Assembly (NCBI GenBank): GCA_030041275.1
Contig: JASHOE010000347.1
Span: 1 to 36,523 of the forward strand
DNA: 36,523 nucleotides
Direction: 5' to 3'
Source: Streptosporangiaceae bacterium
Lineage (GTDB): Bacteria > Actinomycetota > Actinomycetes > Streptosporangiales > Streptosporangiaceae
Numbering within the stretch: the stretch's first letter is position 1; each line of letters begins with the position of its first letter. The notes below the pieces were generated by a model. That model saw nothing but the letters and a program-made list of their open reading frames with translations, was not told the DNA's origin and made no database searches. The position numbers were made by a program, and so were the translations under genes. Shown piece after piece: positions 16,431 to 25,071 of this stretch.

Positions 16431-17255
16431 TCAGCCGCGGCTCGCATCCTCGAGTATGCCCAGCAGGGCGAGCCGCTCGACCGCAGTCGCGCGCGACGGG
16501 CTTGCGTCGACGCCGGCCGCCCAGTCCGACCAGACCGGCCAGCGGTCGCGGTCATAGTCCTCGTGGTCGAACTCCACGTCGTCGGCAACCATCGCGGCCA
16601 CCGCTGCCAGCTCATCGGGCCGGGCGAGGCCGGGCCAGGGAAAGTAGCTGATAGTCCACGACAGTCGCGGGGTCGCGCCGGCAGCGCACTGCCGCAGATG
16701 CTCGTGCATGACGACGACATCACCGGGCGAGGTCTCGACCACGACGTGCGGCCACTCCCAGGACTCGAATCCCGATGTGGCTGGCTCGGCGCCGCAGTAC
16801 TCGCTGAGCCGCTGCTCGAACTCGGGCAGGTGCGAGCCAGGGATGACGCGCAGGGCGCCGGTCTGCGCCGTGCGCGGCTCCAGGTCGGCCCAGAACGTCA
16901 CCCCGCCGACGTCCGGGCCCTGCCGGGTGTGCCAGGTCGAGTCGCCGAGGAATCGGGTGGCAACCCCGATCGACGGTACGGTGGGGACGCCGAGCAGCTC
17001 TGCCGACACACCGAAGGTGCGCCGGTCGTCGGCGATCAAGGACAGCGTGAATGGGGCGCGCTCGGAGGCGAGCGGCAGGTAGTCGCCGCTGATGCCGCCG
17101 CGGCCGCGCGGTTCGGCCCGGACGGGGCCGAAGGCATCGGCCAGCGCGCCCGTCACCTCCGCGCGCAGCGTGGCTGCCTCTTCGGGGGCGAACAGGGCGG
17201 GCAGGGTCAGATAACCGAACGTGCGGAACTGCAGGATCTGCTGGTGCGTCAGCAT
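16431..17255 (-). CDS. Phytanoyl-CoA dioxygenase (PhyH)-like protein with altered iron site
   Basis: A 274-residue cupin-fold protein of the PhyH family, whose members are Fe(II)/2-oxoglutarate hydroxylases. Family features are the start [20 protein letters not shown], the first core strand with [20 protein letters not shown], the block [18 protein letters not shown], and [17 protein letters not shown]. The normal facial triad is H-x-D plus a distal His. Here the first His is kept, but the Asp position reads Arg (W-H-T-R), and the distal His position appears to be Gln or Cys (H-L-R-Q-C-A). It may therefore be inactive or use other ligands; this rests on alignment by eye. The ATG at 17255 is preceded by GAGGGAG, which is buried in a perfect hairpin. 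It is divergent from hutU. Confidence 0.8.
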   Translation of the reverse strand: MLTHQQILQFRTFGYLTLPALFAPEEAATLRAEVTGALADAFGPVRAEPRGRGGISGDYLPLASERAPFTLSLIADDRRTFGVSAELLGVPTVPSIGVATRFLGDSTWHTRQGPDVGGVTFWADLEPRTAQTGALRVIPGSHLPEFEQRLSEYCGAEPATSGFESWEWPHVVVETSPGDVVVMHEHLRQCAAGATPRLSWTISYFPWPGLARPDELAAVAAMVADDVEFDHEDYDRDRWPVWSDWAAGVDASPSRATAVERLALLGILEDASRG

Positions 17256-17260
17256 GAAGA

Positions 17261-17306
17261 CTCCCTCTCGGCTCGGCTGGTCAGTCGCAGGCGAGCCGAG
17301 AGGGAG
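17261..17306 (-). promoter_or_regulatory. 5'-leader hairpin sequestering the ribosome site of the PhyH-like gene
   Basis: Positions 17261-17275 and 17292-17306 are a perfect 15-bp inverted repeat (CTCCCTCTCGGCTCG) with a 16-base loop. On the minus strand the 3' arm contains GAGGGAG, the Shine-Dalgarno sequence of the PhyH-like gene, ending five bases before its ATG. When folded, the mRNA would hide its ribosome site. The stem carries no T-run, and its place ahead of a start codon argues against a simple terminator. Confidence 0.6.
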
Positions 17307-17320
17307 GTGCTCGGGGACGT

Positions 17321-17343
17321 CACGTATGTCGGCGCATACCGTG
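17321..17343. promoter_or_regulatory. Dyad overlapping a possible hutU -10 box
   Basis: CACGTATG, six bases, then CATACCGTG form an inverted repeat with one extra base in one arm. The right arm contains TACCGT (17337-17342), which fits a TAnnnT -10 box for hutU. A repressor bound here would block hutU and possibly the divergent PhyH-like gene. No good -35 is visible. Confidence 0.3.
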
Positions 17344-17426
17344 ATGCTACGCCGCCGCCCGGCGCGATCCTGGCGCTCTGCACCCGGCGTCGCCATCGGC
17401 CGGTGCCGCAGTACATGATGAGAGCC

Positions 17427-19100
17427 ATGACAACGCAGTCGGGGATGGTCGGTGCGAGGCCAGTCCGCGCGCCGCGCGGCACGACGCTGAGCTGCCAGGG
17501 GTGGCCGCAGGAAGCGGCGATGCGGATGCTCATGAACAATCTCGATCCCGAGGTTGCCGAGCATCCCGATCAGCTCATTGTGTACGGAGGCTCTGGCCGG
17601 GCCGCCCGCAGCTGGCAGGCGTTCGATGCCATCGTCGCCTCGCTGCAGGACCTGGCGGGCGACGAGACGCTCCTGGTCCAGTCGGGCAAGCCGGTCGGCA
17701 TCTTCCGCACCCACGAGTGGGCGCCGCGGGTGCTGATCGCGAATTCGAACCTGGTGCCGCAGTGGGCGACGTGGGAGGAGTTCCGGCGGCTCGAGGCCGC
17801 GGGGCTCACCATGTACGGCCAGATGACCGCCGGATCGTGGATCTACATCGGCACGCAGGGCATTCTGCAGGGCACTTATGAGACCTTCGCCGCGGTGGCC
17901 GCCAAGCGGTTCGGCGGCTCCCTGGCCGGCACGATTACGCTGACAGCCGGCCTAGGCGGGATGGGTGGCGCCCAGCCGCTGGCGGTGACGATGAACGGCG
18001 GCGTGGTCATCTGCATCGACTGCGATCCGTCCCGGATCGCTCGCCGGATCGAGCACGGTTACCTGGACGTGCAGGCGAGCGACGTCGACGACGCGGTCCG
18101 GCGAGCCGTTGCTGCTGCGCAGGACAGCACCCCGCTTTCCATCGGGCTGCTCGGCAACGCGGCTGATCTCGTGCCACAGCTGCTGCGGATGTCCGCGCCG
18201 ATCAGCGTGGTCACCGATCAGACCTCGGCGCACGACCCGCTGACCTACCTGCCCAAGGGCGTCGCGTTCGAGGACATGCAGGCACTGCGGGCCGAAGATC
18301 CGACCGGATTCACCACCAGGGCACGTGAGTCGATGGCTGAGCACGTCGCGGCGATGGTCGGCTTTCAGGACGCGGGTGCCGAGGTGTTCGACTACGGCAA
18401 CTCGATCCGCGGTGAGGCGGAGCTGGCGGGCTACCAGCGTGCCTTTGCTTTCCCTGGGTTTGTGCCCGCCTACATCCGGCCGCTGTTCTGCGAGGGGAAG
18501 GGCCCGTTCCGGTGGGCGGCGCTGTCCGGCGATCCACGCGACATCGTTGCCACCGACGCCGCGATCCTCGACCTTTTCCCCGGCAACGACTCACTCGCCC
18601 GGTGGATCCGGATGGCGAGGGAGAAGGTCCACTTCCAGGGTCTGCCCGCGCGGATCTGCTGGCTGGGCTACGGCGAGCGGCACCTGGCCGGGCTGCGGTT
18701 CAACGAGCTGGTGCGGCGCGGCGATGTCGCCGCGCCGATCGTGCTCGGCCGGGACCACCTCGACTGCGGATCGGTCGCCTCGCCCTACCGCGAGACCGAG
18801 GCCATGGCCGACGGCAGTGATGCCATCGCTGACTGGCCGTTGCTGAACGCCCTCCTCAACACCTCGTCGGGCGCGTCCTGGGTGAGCATCCACCACGGCG
18901 GCGGTGTGGGCATCGGGAGATCCATCCACGCCGGGCAGGTGTGCGTCGCGGACGGTACCGATCTGGCCGGGCAGAAGCTCGAGCGAGTGCTGACCAACGA
19001 TCCCGGTACGGGAGTCATGCGGCACGTCGACGCCGGCTACCCGCGGGCACGTGAGGTCGCCGCGGAGCGCGGCGTCCGGGTCCCGATGCGCCCTTCCTGA
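17427..19100 (+). CDS. hutU: Urocanate hydratase
   Basis: A 557-residue NAD-dependent enzyme that hydrates urocanate to 4-imidazolone-5-propionate, the second step of histidine breakdown. Nearly every stretch is canonical: [133 protein letters not shown] (with the catalytic-region cysteine) and [20 protein letters not shown]. In-frame ATG codons at 17415, 17418 and 17427 are possible starts. None has a strong ribosome site; I took 17427 (MTTQSGMVG). The next gene starts three bases after its stop. Histidine ammonia-lyase, which supplies urocanate, is not in the window. Confidence 0.97.
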   Translation: MTTQSGMVGARPVRAPRGTTLSCQGWPQEAAMRMLMNNLDPEVAEHPDQLIVYGGSGRAARSWQAFDAIVASLQDLAGDETLLVQSGKPVGIFRTHEWAPRVLIANSNLVPQWATWEEFRRLEAAGLTMYGQMTAGSWIYIGTQGILQGTYETFAAVAAKRFGGSLAGTITLTAGLGGMGGAQPLAVTMNGGVVICIDCDPSRIARRIEHGYLDVQASDVDDAVRRAVAAAQDSTPLSIGLLGNAADLVPQLLRMSAPISVVTDQTSAHDPLTYLPKGVAFEDMQALRAEDPTGFTTRARESMAEHVAAMVGFQDAGAEVFDYGNSIRGEAELAGYQRAFAFPGFVPAYIRPLFCEGKGPFRWAALSGDPRDIVATDAAILDLFPGNDSLARWIRMAREKVHFQGLPARICWLGYGERHLAGLRFNELVRRGDVAAPIVLGRDHLDCGSVASPYRETEAMADGSDAIADWPLLNALLNTSSGASWVSIHHGGGVGIGRSIHAGQVCVADGTDLAGQKLERVLTNDPGTGVMRHVDAGYPRAREVAAERGVRVPMRPS

Positions 19101-19103
19101 CCC

Positions 19104-20327
19104 GTGCGTGTCATGAGCTTCGCTGAGCTGTGGGCGGAGTTGCTGCCGCTCGGCCGCGACGAGCGGACCGGCGGGTATCGCCGCTACTCGTGGACCGACG
19201 CCGACGCCGCGTGCCGTGCCTGGTTCGCGAGGACCGCGACCGGGCTCGGCCTGCGCACCGACTGCGATCGCAACGGGAACCTGTGGGCGTGGTGGGGGTG
19301 GCCAGGCGAGCACGCAGCGATCATGACTGGCAGTCACCTCGACTCGGTGCCCGATGGCGGCGCTTACGACGGCCCGCTCGGCGTAGTGTCGGCGTTTGCC
19401 GCGATAGGCCGGCTGCGTGACGACGGGTTCCGGCCCGCCCGGCCGATCGCCGTGGCGGCCTTCACCGAGGAGGAGGGCGCCAGGTTCGGCGTCGCGTGCC
19501 TCGGCAGCAGGCTGCTGACCGGAGCCGTCGACCCGGCGACCGCGCGGCAGCTGCGTGACCGCGACGAGGTCAGCCTGGCCGCAGCGATGCGAGGCGCTGG
19601 CCGCGATCCCGGGCTGCTTGGTCGCGACGATGACCTGTTGGCCAACCTCGGCGCCTGCGTAGAGCTGCACATCGAGCAGGGCAGCATGCTGGCTGACCTG
19701 GACGCAGCGGTCGGCGTAGCCGACGGCATCTGGCCGCACGGCCGGTGGCGGCTCGACTTCACGGGTCGGCCAGACCACGCTGGCACCACGAGGCTGCCCG
19801 ACCGGCGCGACCCGATGCTTCCGTTCGCGGCCACGGTCCTGGCCGCCCGCGCCGCGGCGGAAGAGCGCGGGGCGCTCGCGACGGTGGGGAAGGTTGCAGC
19901 TGAGCCTGGCGCCGCCAACGCGATCAGCGCGACGGTGCACGCCTGGCTCGACGCGCGGGCGCCTGACGATGCGACCCTGGCTGGCGTCGTCGGCGACGTG
20001 TGGACGACCGCTCAGCAGCAGGCTGCCCGTCACGGTGTCCAGGTGGCCCGGACCCAGGAGTCGGTCACCCCTGCGGTGACATTCGACTCCAGGCTGCGAG
20101 ACCGGGTCGTCGCCGTGCTCGGCGCGGCTGGGCGGCCGGCGCCCGTGCTCGCGACCGGAGCAGGCCACGACGCGGGCGTGCTCGCGGGCCGGATCCCGGC
20201 CACGATGCTGTTCGTCCGCAATCCGACTGGCGTGTCACACGCGCCGGCCGAGCACGCCGAACCCGCGGACTGCGAGGCCGGCGTGGCCGCGCTCGCGACG
20301 GTGCTCGCAGACCTGGCGGGCCAGTGA
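19104..20327 (+). CDS. M20-family amidohydrolase (allantoate/N-carbamoyl amino acid hydrolase type) in the hut operon
   Basis: A 407-residue dinuclear metal amidohydrolase of the AllC/hydantoinase-carbamoylase family. Metal ligands are recognisable: the His/Asp in MTGSHLDSVPDGGAYDGPLG, the Glu pair in FTEEEGARFG, the His in ELHIEQG, and the terminal His near GAGHDAG. The dimer-interface block GRPDHAGTTRLPDRRDPM is also present. Annotated relatives split allantoate or N-carbamoyl amino acids. Here it sits between hutU and hutF with gaps of three bases and a four-base overlap, and no hutG is seen. Hydrolysis of N-formyl-L-glutamate, the product of HutF, is the more likely job. That is inferred from context and the known occurrence of such a gene in actinomycete hut operons. 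Start GTG 19104; an ATG three codons on is the alternative. Confidence 0.88.
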   Translation: MRVMSFAELWAELLPLGRDERTGGYRRYSWTDADAACRAWFARTATGLGLRTDCDRNGNLWAWWGWPGEHAAIMTGSHLDSVPDGGAYDGPLGVVSAFAAIGRLRDDGFRPARPIAVAAFTEEEGARFGVACLGSRLLTGAVDPATARQLRDRDEVSLAAAMRGAGRDPGLLGRDDDLLANLGACVELHIEQGSMLADLDAAVGVADGIWPHGRWRLDFTGRPDHAGTTRLPDRRDPMLPFAATVLAARAAAEERGALATVGKVAAEPGAANAISATVHAWLDARAPDDATLAGVVGDVWTTAQQQAARHGVQVARTQESVTPAVTFDSRLRDRVVAVLGAAGRPAPVLATGAGHDAGVLAGRIPATMLFVRNPTGVSHAPAEHAEPADCEAGVAALATVLADLAGQ

Positions 20328-21706
20328 TCGGCGGACCGGCCCGCGCCTGGCTAGCCGAGCTAGCCTGGTCCCCCGCGCTCGGGCTGCGTGCCGACGTGCT
20401 CATCGAGACGTCGGGAGACCGAATCACCCGAGTGACGCCCGACATTCCGTCGTCCGAGCTCAGGGTGACCCGGCTGCCGGGCCTCACCATGCCTGGCCTC
20501 GCCAACGCGCACTCGCACGCGTTTCACCGCACAATGCGCGGCGTCACCGAGACCGCGCGCGGCACATTCTGGACCTGGCGCGAGCACATGTATGAGGTCG
20601 CCGACCGGCTCGATCCGGACAGCTACCTCGCCCTGGCTACCGCCGTCTACGCCGAGATGGCCCTCGCCGGAGTCAGCTGCGTTGGCGAGTTCCACTATCT
20701 CCATCATGGCCAGGGCGGGACGCCCTACACGGATCCGAACGAGATGGGCCGGGCCCTGATTGAGGCGGCTCGCCTGGCCGGGATCCGGATCACCCTGCTC
20801 GACACGTGCTACCTATCCGGCGGCCTGGCCGCTGATGGCCGGCAGCAGCCACTCGAGGGCACCCAGCTTCGCTTCGGTGACGCCGACGCGGCGGCCTGGG
20901 CGGCCAGGGTGGAGGCGCTCGGCCCGGACTCGGTCGGCAGCCTTGGCCCGCACGCGCGGCTCGGCGCGGCGATCCATTCGGTCCGCGCGGTGTCGCCCGC
21001 GCAGATGCCGGAGGTCGCGATCTGGTCACACCGGTATGGCGCTCCGCTGCACGCGCACGTATCCGAGCAGGTCGCGGAAAATCGGGCGTGCCTGGCTGCG
21101 TACCGGGCGACTCCGGCCGAGGTGCTGGCTGAAGCGGGCGCGCTCGGTCCGCGCAGCACGGCCGTGCATGCGACGCACCTGACCGACAGCGACATCGAGC
21201 TGCTCGCTGGCAGCCGGTGCCATGCGTGCATGTGCCCGACGACCGAGGCGAACCTCGCCGACGGCATCGGGCCCGCCAGGGCGCTCGCCGACGAGGGCAG
21301 CCCCCTGACCCTGGGTAGCGACAGCCACGCGGTAATCGACCTGCTGGAGGAGGCCCGTCGGGTCGAGCTCGGCGAGCGGCTGGCGAGCCAGGAACGCGGC
21401 CACTTCACCGCGGCCGAGCTGGCGGCCGCGGCCTCGACGGTCGGACACGCGAGTCTGGGCTGGCCGGATGCGGGCGAGCTGGCCGCGGGCGGGCTGGCCG
21501 ACTTCGTCACCATCGCGCTCGACTCGCCGCGCACCGCGGGAGCACCTAGGGCAGCGGCGCTGGAGTCGGTCATCTTTGCTGCGTCGGCGGCCGACGTGCG
21601 GAACCTGGTGGTGGGCGGCCGGGAGGTCGTGAGCGGCGGTCGCCATGTGCTGGTCGACGACGTCGCACGCGCGCTCGGTGCGGGGATCGGCCGGCTGCTG
21701 GGCTGA
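20324..21706 (+). CDS. hutF: Formimidoylglutamate deiminase
   Basis: A 460-residue amidohydrolase-superfamily enzyme that deiminates N-formimino-L-glutamate to N-formyl-L-glutamate and ammonia. The metal site is complete: the HxH of LANAHSHAFHRTMRG, a His in PLHAHVSEQ, a His in AVHATHLTD, and an Asp in LTLGSDSHAVIDLLEE. HutF-specific blocks are FWTWREHMYEVADRLDPDSY, VGEFHYLHHGQGG and CPTTEANLADGI. The GTG start at 20324 overlaps the TGA of the M20 gene (GTGA), so translation is coupled. The sequence upstream in this frame is antihomologous noise. Together with HutU, HutI and an N-formylglutamate hydrolase it makes the five-step route that ends in formate and glutamate. It ends 29 bases before the convergent LCP gene. 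Confidence 0.95.
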   Translation: MIGGPARAWLAELAWSPALGLRADVLIETSGDRITRVTPDIPSSELRVTRLPGLTMPGLANAHSHAFHRTMRGVTETARGTFWTWREHMYEVADRLDPDSYLALATAVYAEMALAGVSCVGEFHYLHHGQGGTPYTDPNEMGRALIEAARLAGIRITLLDTCYLSGGLAADGRQQPLEGTQLRFGDADAAAWAARVEALGPDSVGSLGPHARLGAAIHSVRAVSPAQMPEVAIWSHRYGAPLHAHVSEQVAENRACLAAYRATPAEVLAEAGALGPRSTAVHATHLTDSDIELLAGSRCHACMCPTTEANLADGIGPARALADEGSPLTLGSDSHAVIDLLEEARRVELGERLASQERGHFTAAELAAAASTVGHASLGWPDAGELAAGGLADFVTIALDSPRTAGAPRAAALESVIFAASAADVRNLVVGGREVVSGGRHVLVDDVARALGAGIGRLLG

Positions 21707-21735
21707 GCCGGGAACCGCGCGGCGCGGCAGGCCGG

Positions 21736-23346
21736 TCAGGGGGTGTAGGCCGGCGGCAGCCCGGAGCAGATGTTCGCGCCGGCGTTCCTGCTCTCCACGG
21801 CTGCCGTGCTGGAGCTCGGAGCAGGGGCGGCGGCGGGCTTGTTCTTGGTGCTGGTGCCCTTCGTCCCGCTGGCCGCGGGCTGGGCAACCGCCGGCTGCGC
21901 CACGCCCGCGAAGTCTGCGCCCAGCGTCAGCGTCACCGTTCCCGGGCTGCCCTCCTGCGGCTCGGTCTCGGGCAGCGTGTTCTGTCCGGCCGGGAACGAC
22001 TTGAGGGCCGTCATCAGCGTGTACGCGGCGTCCGACTGGGCGAGGCCCGAGTAGCTGACCGTCGTTGTCGACGTATACGGCGCGTCGCCGGTGCCCACGA
22101 CGTCAAAGCCGAGCAGCTTGAGTTGCTGAGCCGTCTGCGCCGCGAGGCCGGCCTGCCCGGTGCCGTTGAGCACCTGGACCTGCACCGATCCGTAGGACTC
22201 GATGGGCAGGCTGCCCGTCCACGGCATGCCGGTCCTGATCATCTGGAACAGCACGTCGTCCTGCGGCTGGACCGGCATCAGGTGCTGGTCGTACGCCGGG
22301 TAGTCGAAGGTATCCGTCGTGGTCGGCATCGTGATCAGCGACACGTTCTTCGACTGCAGGTGCGCCAGCGACTCCGCAAGCCGCATGATGCTTGACACCG
22401 AGCCGAGTCCGTCATCGACCGTCAGCGCATGGGTCGCCGTGTTGGCGATGCCGAGCAGCTTCGGAATGTTCGTGAGCAGGCCGTTGGAGTTGACCTCCTG
22501 CACGACCGAGGAGATGAACGCCTGCTGCACCTCGATCCTGGGCAGGTCGCCGCCGGCGTCAGGCCCGCCGAGGTCGTGGCGTTGCCTGACATACGCAAGC
22601 GCCTGGCTCCAGTCGACCCAGTGCAGCCCCGGGCTGAGGTTCAGGTTCGCGGCTGTGTCGTGATAGCCCGGCCCGGGCGGCACGCACACCTGGACACCCC
22701 CGAGCTGGCCCACCATGGTGCGGAAGGAGTTGAAGTTGAACTCCACGAAGTGGTCGAGCTGGATATCGGTCAAGGCCTCGACGGTCTGCACCGCGCACGT
22801 CGGGCCGCCGATGTTCAGGGCGCCGTCGATGATCGCGCCCGGCGGGTACTGCTGCGCTGGCCAGGTGCTGTTACCGATGTAGGCGCGCTCCTGGCAGGCT
22901 GGCTCGTACACGAATGTGTCGCGCGGGATGGACAGCACGATCGCATGGGTGTGCGTCGGATCCAGATGGATCAGGAGCAGGTTGTCGGAGTTGCTCACGC
23001 CAGGGGTCGCGTCATAGCCGAAGTAGCCGCGCTGCCCCAGCCGGGTCTGCGACCCGAGGACGAGGATATTCAGCGATCCGTACACGGTCTTGCCGGACAG
23101 GCCGCCCACCTGGACCTTGGTGATGTTGGCGTCGAGATGCCGGTAGATCGCAAAGACGCCGACCCCCAGGGTCACGGCGACGACGGCTACGAAGGTCGAG
23201 AAGATGTAGCCGAACTTGACCCAGCCGGAGTGTCTACGCCACCGTGCCCGCAGCGTCGGCCGACGGCGAACCGGCGGCCGCTGCGGGGGCCAGTCAGCTG
23301 AGGGACGTACCCGAGTCCGGCCCCCGGCTGAACCGCCGCGCTGCAT
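21736..23346 (-). CDS. LytR-CpsA-Psr (LCP) family cell-wall glycopolymer ligase
   Basis: A 536-residue membrane-anchored protein. A basic Pro/Arg-rich cytoplasmic tail is followed by one membrane helix (about residues 44-66, IFSTFVAVVAVTLGVGVFAI). The extracellular LCP domain follows: LNILVLGSQTRLG, SNSDNLLLIHLDPTHTHAIV, LSIPRDTFVYEP, and RQRHDLGGPDAGGDLPRIEV with the conserved Arg residues and QQ. A LytR_C domain begins VQVQVLNGTGQAGLAAQTAQ, and the tail is Ala/Pro/Ser/Thr-rich. LCP enzymes transfer polyprenyl-linked glycopolymers to peptidoglycan. A GGAGGG before the ATG at 23346 decides the start over a GTG ten codons upstream. It stands apart from the neighbouring DUF5519-like gene by 180 bases with a hairpin. 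Confidence 0.93.
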   Translation of the reverse strand: MQRGGSAGGRTRVRPSADWPPQRPPVRRRPTLRARWRRHSGWVKFGYIFSTFVAVVAVTLGVGVFAIYRHLDANITKVQVGGLSGKTVYGSLNILVLGSQTRLGQRGYFGYDATPGVSNSDNLLLIHLDPTHTHAIVLSIPRDTFVYEPACQERAYIGNSTWPAQQYPPGAIIDGALNIGGPTCAVQTVEALTDIQLDHFVEFNFNSFRTMVGQLGGVQVCVPPGPGYHDTAANLNLSPGLHWVDWSQALAYVRQRHDLGGPDAGGDLPRIEVQQAFISSVVQEVNSNGLLTNIPKLLGIANTATHALTVDDGLGSVSSIMRLAESLAHLQSKNVSLITMPTTTDTFDYPAYDQHLMPVQPQDDVLFQMIRTGMPWTGSLPIESYGSVQVQVLNGTGQAGLAAQTAQQLKLLGFDVVGTGDAPYTSTTTVSYSGLAQSDAAYTLMTALKSFPAGQNTLPETEPQEGSPGTVTLTLGADFAGVAQPAVAQPAASGTKGTSTKNKPAAAPAPSSSTAAVESRNAGANICSGLPPAYTP

Positions 23347-23400
23347 CTGCCCTCCGTCCGGCCGTTCCGCCCGCACTGCTAGGGATGCATGCTAGCCGCC

Positions 23401-23422
23401 GAGCGCCGGTGCTTCGGCGCTC
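23401..23422. terminator. Hairpin between the DUF5519-like and LCP genes
   Basis: GAGCGCC and GGCGCTC form a 7-bp perfect stem with an 8-base loop. It lies downstream of the DUF5519-like gene and upstream of the LCP gene, both on the minus strand. A TTT follows on the plus strand only, so its direction of action is unclear. Confidence 0.35.
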
Positions 23423-23526
23423 TTTGCACCGACCATAAGATCTGCCGGTCTGCAGGCCTGTTTTGCCTGGTAGCTGCCGTTGAACGGTCAGTGAAGTGGC
23501 TGTCACACTCTGCAGTGAGTGCCCAT

Positions 23527-23901
23527 CTAGTGGAAATGACGGCGACGTGCGAGGGCGGCCCCAGTGGGCGGCAGCAGCGGCGGCGAACCGTCCCGTGGCC
23601 GGTGCGCGGCCGCGGCGATCTCGGCCAGATGGACCACCAGAGCTTCGTCAGCCGCGGTGGCGAACTCGACCGTGAGCCAGTCTGAGGAGCTGGTGCGCAG
23701 CCTGACGCGCGGGTCAGCCCGCAAGGCGCTGCGCCTGGAACTGATTTCGGCCCTGGTCAGCCGCAGATCGATGGCGTTCGCGTCCTCGAAGTGCGCGATC
23801 TCCTTGCCGTTGACCCAGAATCCGGATCCGTCCTTGAACGCTGAGCCGCCTTCGACGACTCCGTCAATCCGGCACAACGCGGCCGCCACCGAGTCAGCCA
23901 T
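23527..23901 (-). CDS. DUF5519 ('luciferase domain')-like small protein
   Basis: A 124-residue cytoplasmic protein. The core EIAHFEDANAIDLRLTRAEI, then ADPRVRLR and SSDWLTVEFATAADEALVVH, matches what I remember of the small actinomycete family annotated DUF5519 or luciferase-domain protein. The family has no luciferase activity shown and no known reaction. Hallmarks are the HF..AIDLRLT strand-helix and the SDW motif. The ATG start has GAGG about ten bases upstream. The last 20 residues, ending RRRHFH, look unconserved. It lies between the LCP gene and a nucleotidyltransferase on the same strand, 47 bases after the latter, and might be co-transcribed with it. Confidence 0.6.
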   Translation of the reverse strand: MADSVAAALCRIDGVVEGGSAFKDGSGFWVNGKEIAHFEDANAIDLRLTRAEISSRRSALRADPRVRLRTSSSDWLTVEFATAADEALVVHLAEIAAAAHRPRDGSPPLLPPTGAALARRRHFH

Positions 23902-23948
23902 GCTGGCAAGCCTCGCAGCTCACCATGTGCTCGACAAGGGACAGGCAG

Positions 23949-24635
23949 CTACCGCCCGGCGGCCCGGAACCCGGCCCAGAAGCGGCCCCCTGACCGGTCA
24001 AGCACGTCGGTTGCGAGCGTGATCAGCTGACGGCGGTCGCCGATGGCGGCCACCAGCCGGGTTGCGAGATCCGGGTCGGTGGCGCGCAACTCTCGCAGTA
24101 GCCACTTGCCCGACCCGAGCCAGGCTCCAGCCTGGATCAGCGCCAGCTCCGCCGTCGCAGCCCAGACGTTCCAGCCGATGACGGCGAGCTCGCCTGGGTC
24201 GGAGCTGCCTGCGAGGTCGTCGAGCGCGTCAGTCAGTCCGTACCGGAGCGCATCGAGCTCGGCCTCGGTAGCGGGCGGGGGGCCGGCCGCGAGAACGGCC
24301 CGCGCGCGCTCCCTGATCGCCGCCGCGACGCCGCCAGCGTCGCTGAGCACGACGCCGTCTGCGCACATCCGCGCCAGCGACGGACGCCTGCGCGCCGTGT
24401 CCTTGGCGAAGAAGGACTCCAGCGAATCGCGATCGTGCACGAACGTCTCGGCCGGCCAGCCACGCCACTGGTGGCACTCGCGGTAGGGGGCCGGCGGTCC
24501 AGTCAGCACGACCACGATGTCGAGGTCAGAAGTCGTGGTCCGCCGAGACGACAGCGCGCCGTCACCGAGGAAGGCCGCCAGCGCGGCGGGGAATCGGTCA
24601 CTGATCAGGGCGCGGGCGTCCGCAACGGGATCCAT
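23949..24635 (-). CDS. Nucleotidyltransferase-fold protein (aminoglycoside nucleotidyltransferase-like)
   Basis: A 228-residue protein with an N-terminal polymerase-beta-like nucleotidyltransferase core. GDGALSSRRTTTSDLDIVVV carries the GS-like turn and the D-x-D metal pair; the expected third acid may be in WPAETFVHD. The C-terminal half is helical (about 120-225) with Trp and Ala-rich segments, similar to the helical partner domain of aminoglycoside nucleotidyltransferases or HEPN-like modules. Substrate and acceptor are unknown. An AGGA sits eight bases before the ATG. There is no partner toxin/antitoxin-like gene immediately beside it, so a MNT-HEPN defence pair is not supported. Confidence 0.75.
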   Translation of the reverse strand: MDPVADARALISDRFPAALAAFLGDGALSSRRTTTSDLDIVVVLTGPPAPYRECHQWRGWPAETFVHDRDSLESFFAKDTARRRPSLARMCADGVVLSDAGGVAAAIRERARAVLAAGPPPATEAELDALRYGLTDALDDLAGSSDPGELAVIGWNVWAATAELALIQAGAWLGSGKWLLRELRATDPDLATRLVAAIGDRRQLITLATDVLDRSGGRFWAGFRAAGR

Positions 24636-24774
24636 TCGCCCATCCTGGTACGGACCGCTGCACGTCGCGAGCGTCAGTCCTGGCGGCCGGTCGGTTCAGC
24701 TGCACTCACCGTGGCGCGCCGTTTCTTCAGCGCGGCGACAAACGCAACCCTGAAGACCCTGCGTCGTTGCCAGG

Positions 24775-25071
24775 TCAGCTTCCGGGCGTCATGTCGGCGG
24801 TCTCGAGGATTCGGGTCTGCGGGGAGCCCGCAAGGGCCGGGGCACGGGCGGCGGAGCCCCATACGTTCGCCTGGAGAAACGCCAGGAACTCGCGGGCCGC
24901 CTGGGCGCTGCGGAAGTCCAGATCGACGACCACGTAGCGCGCGTCGTCGATCGGACGCATGACGCGGTGCCCGCAGACGCCCGAGGAGCCTCGGACGTCT
25001 GCGAACCGGTCGAACGCAGCCTTCCAGGTGTTGAAGTCCGTGACCGGGTGCTCTATCTGCAGTGTGGCCAT
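24775..25071 (-). CDS. Small ABM-like (alpha/beta barrel) hypothetical protein
   Basis: A 98-residue cytoplasmic protein beginning MATLQIEHPVTDFNTWKAAF. The pattern of two strand-helix-strand units (VTDFNTWKAAFDRF, then YVVVDLDFRSAQAAREFLAF) resembles the ferredoxin-like dimeric alpha/beta barrel of antibiotic-biosynthesis-monooxygenase-like proteins. No catalytic residues can be named. The ATG is preceded by a good GGAGG (minus strand). A longer frame reaching 25203 has no support. It is divergent from terC across about 250 bases. The function is unknown. Confidence 0.65.
   Translation of the reverse strand: MATLQIEHPVTDFNTWKAAFDRFADVRGSSGVCGHRVMRPIDDARYVVVDLDFRSAQAAREFLAFLQANVWGSAARAPALAGSPQTRILETADMTPGS

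Noticed and set aside
16563..17426. N-terminal extension of the urocanate hydratase frame
   Set aside because: It is antisense to the PhyH-like gene and its composition is that of a shadow frame. Homology to HutU begins only at about 17430.
18591..20168. A 525-codon minus-strand frame opposite hutU and the M20 gene
   Set aside because: Shadow of two real genes, with no start signal or family features.
23949..24635. MNT-HEPN toxin-antitoxin or defence pair
   Set aside because: The nucleotidyltransferase fold is present, but there is no adjacent small HEPN gene; the neighbours are a DUF5519-like and an ABM-like protein.
24674..24778. Short basic minus-strand peptide, reading LTWQRRRVFRVAFVAALKKR near its start
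   Set aside because: The composition is striking, but there is no normal start codon or ribosome site in frame, and it overlaps the end of the upstream gene. Not enough to call a gene.
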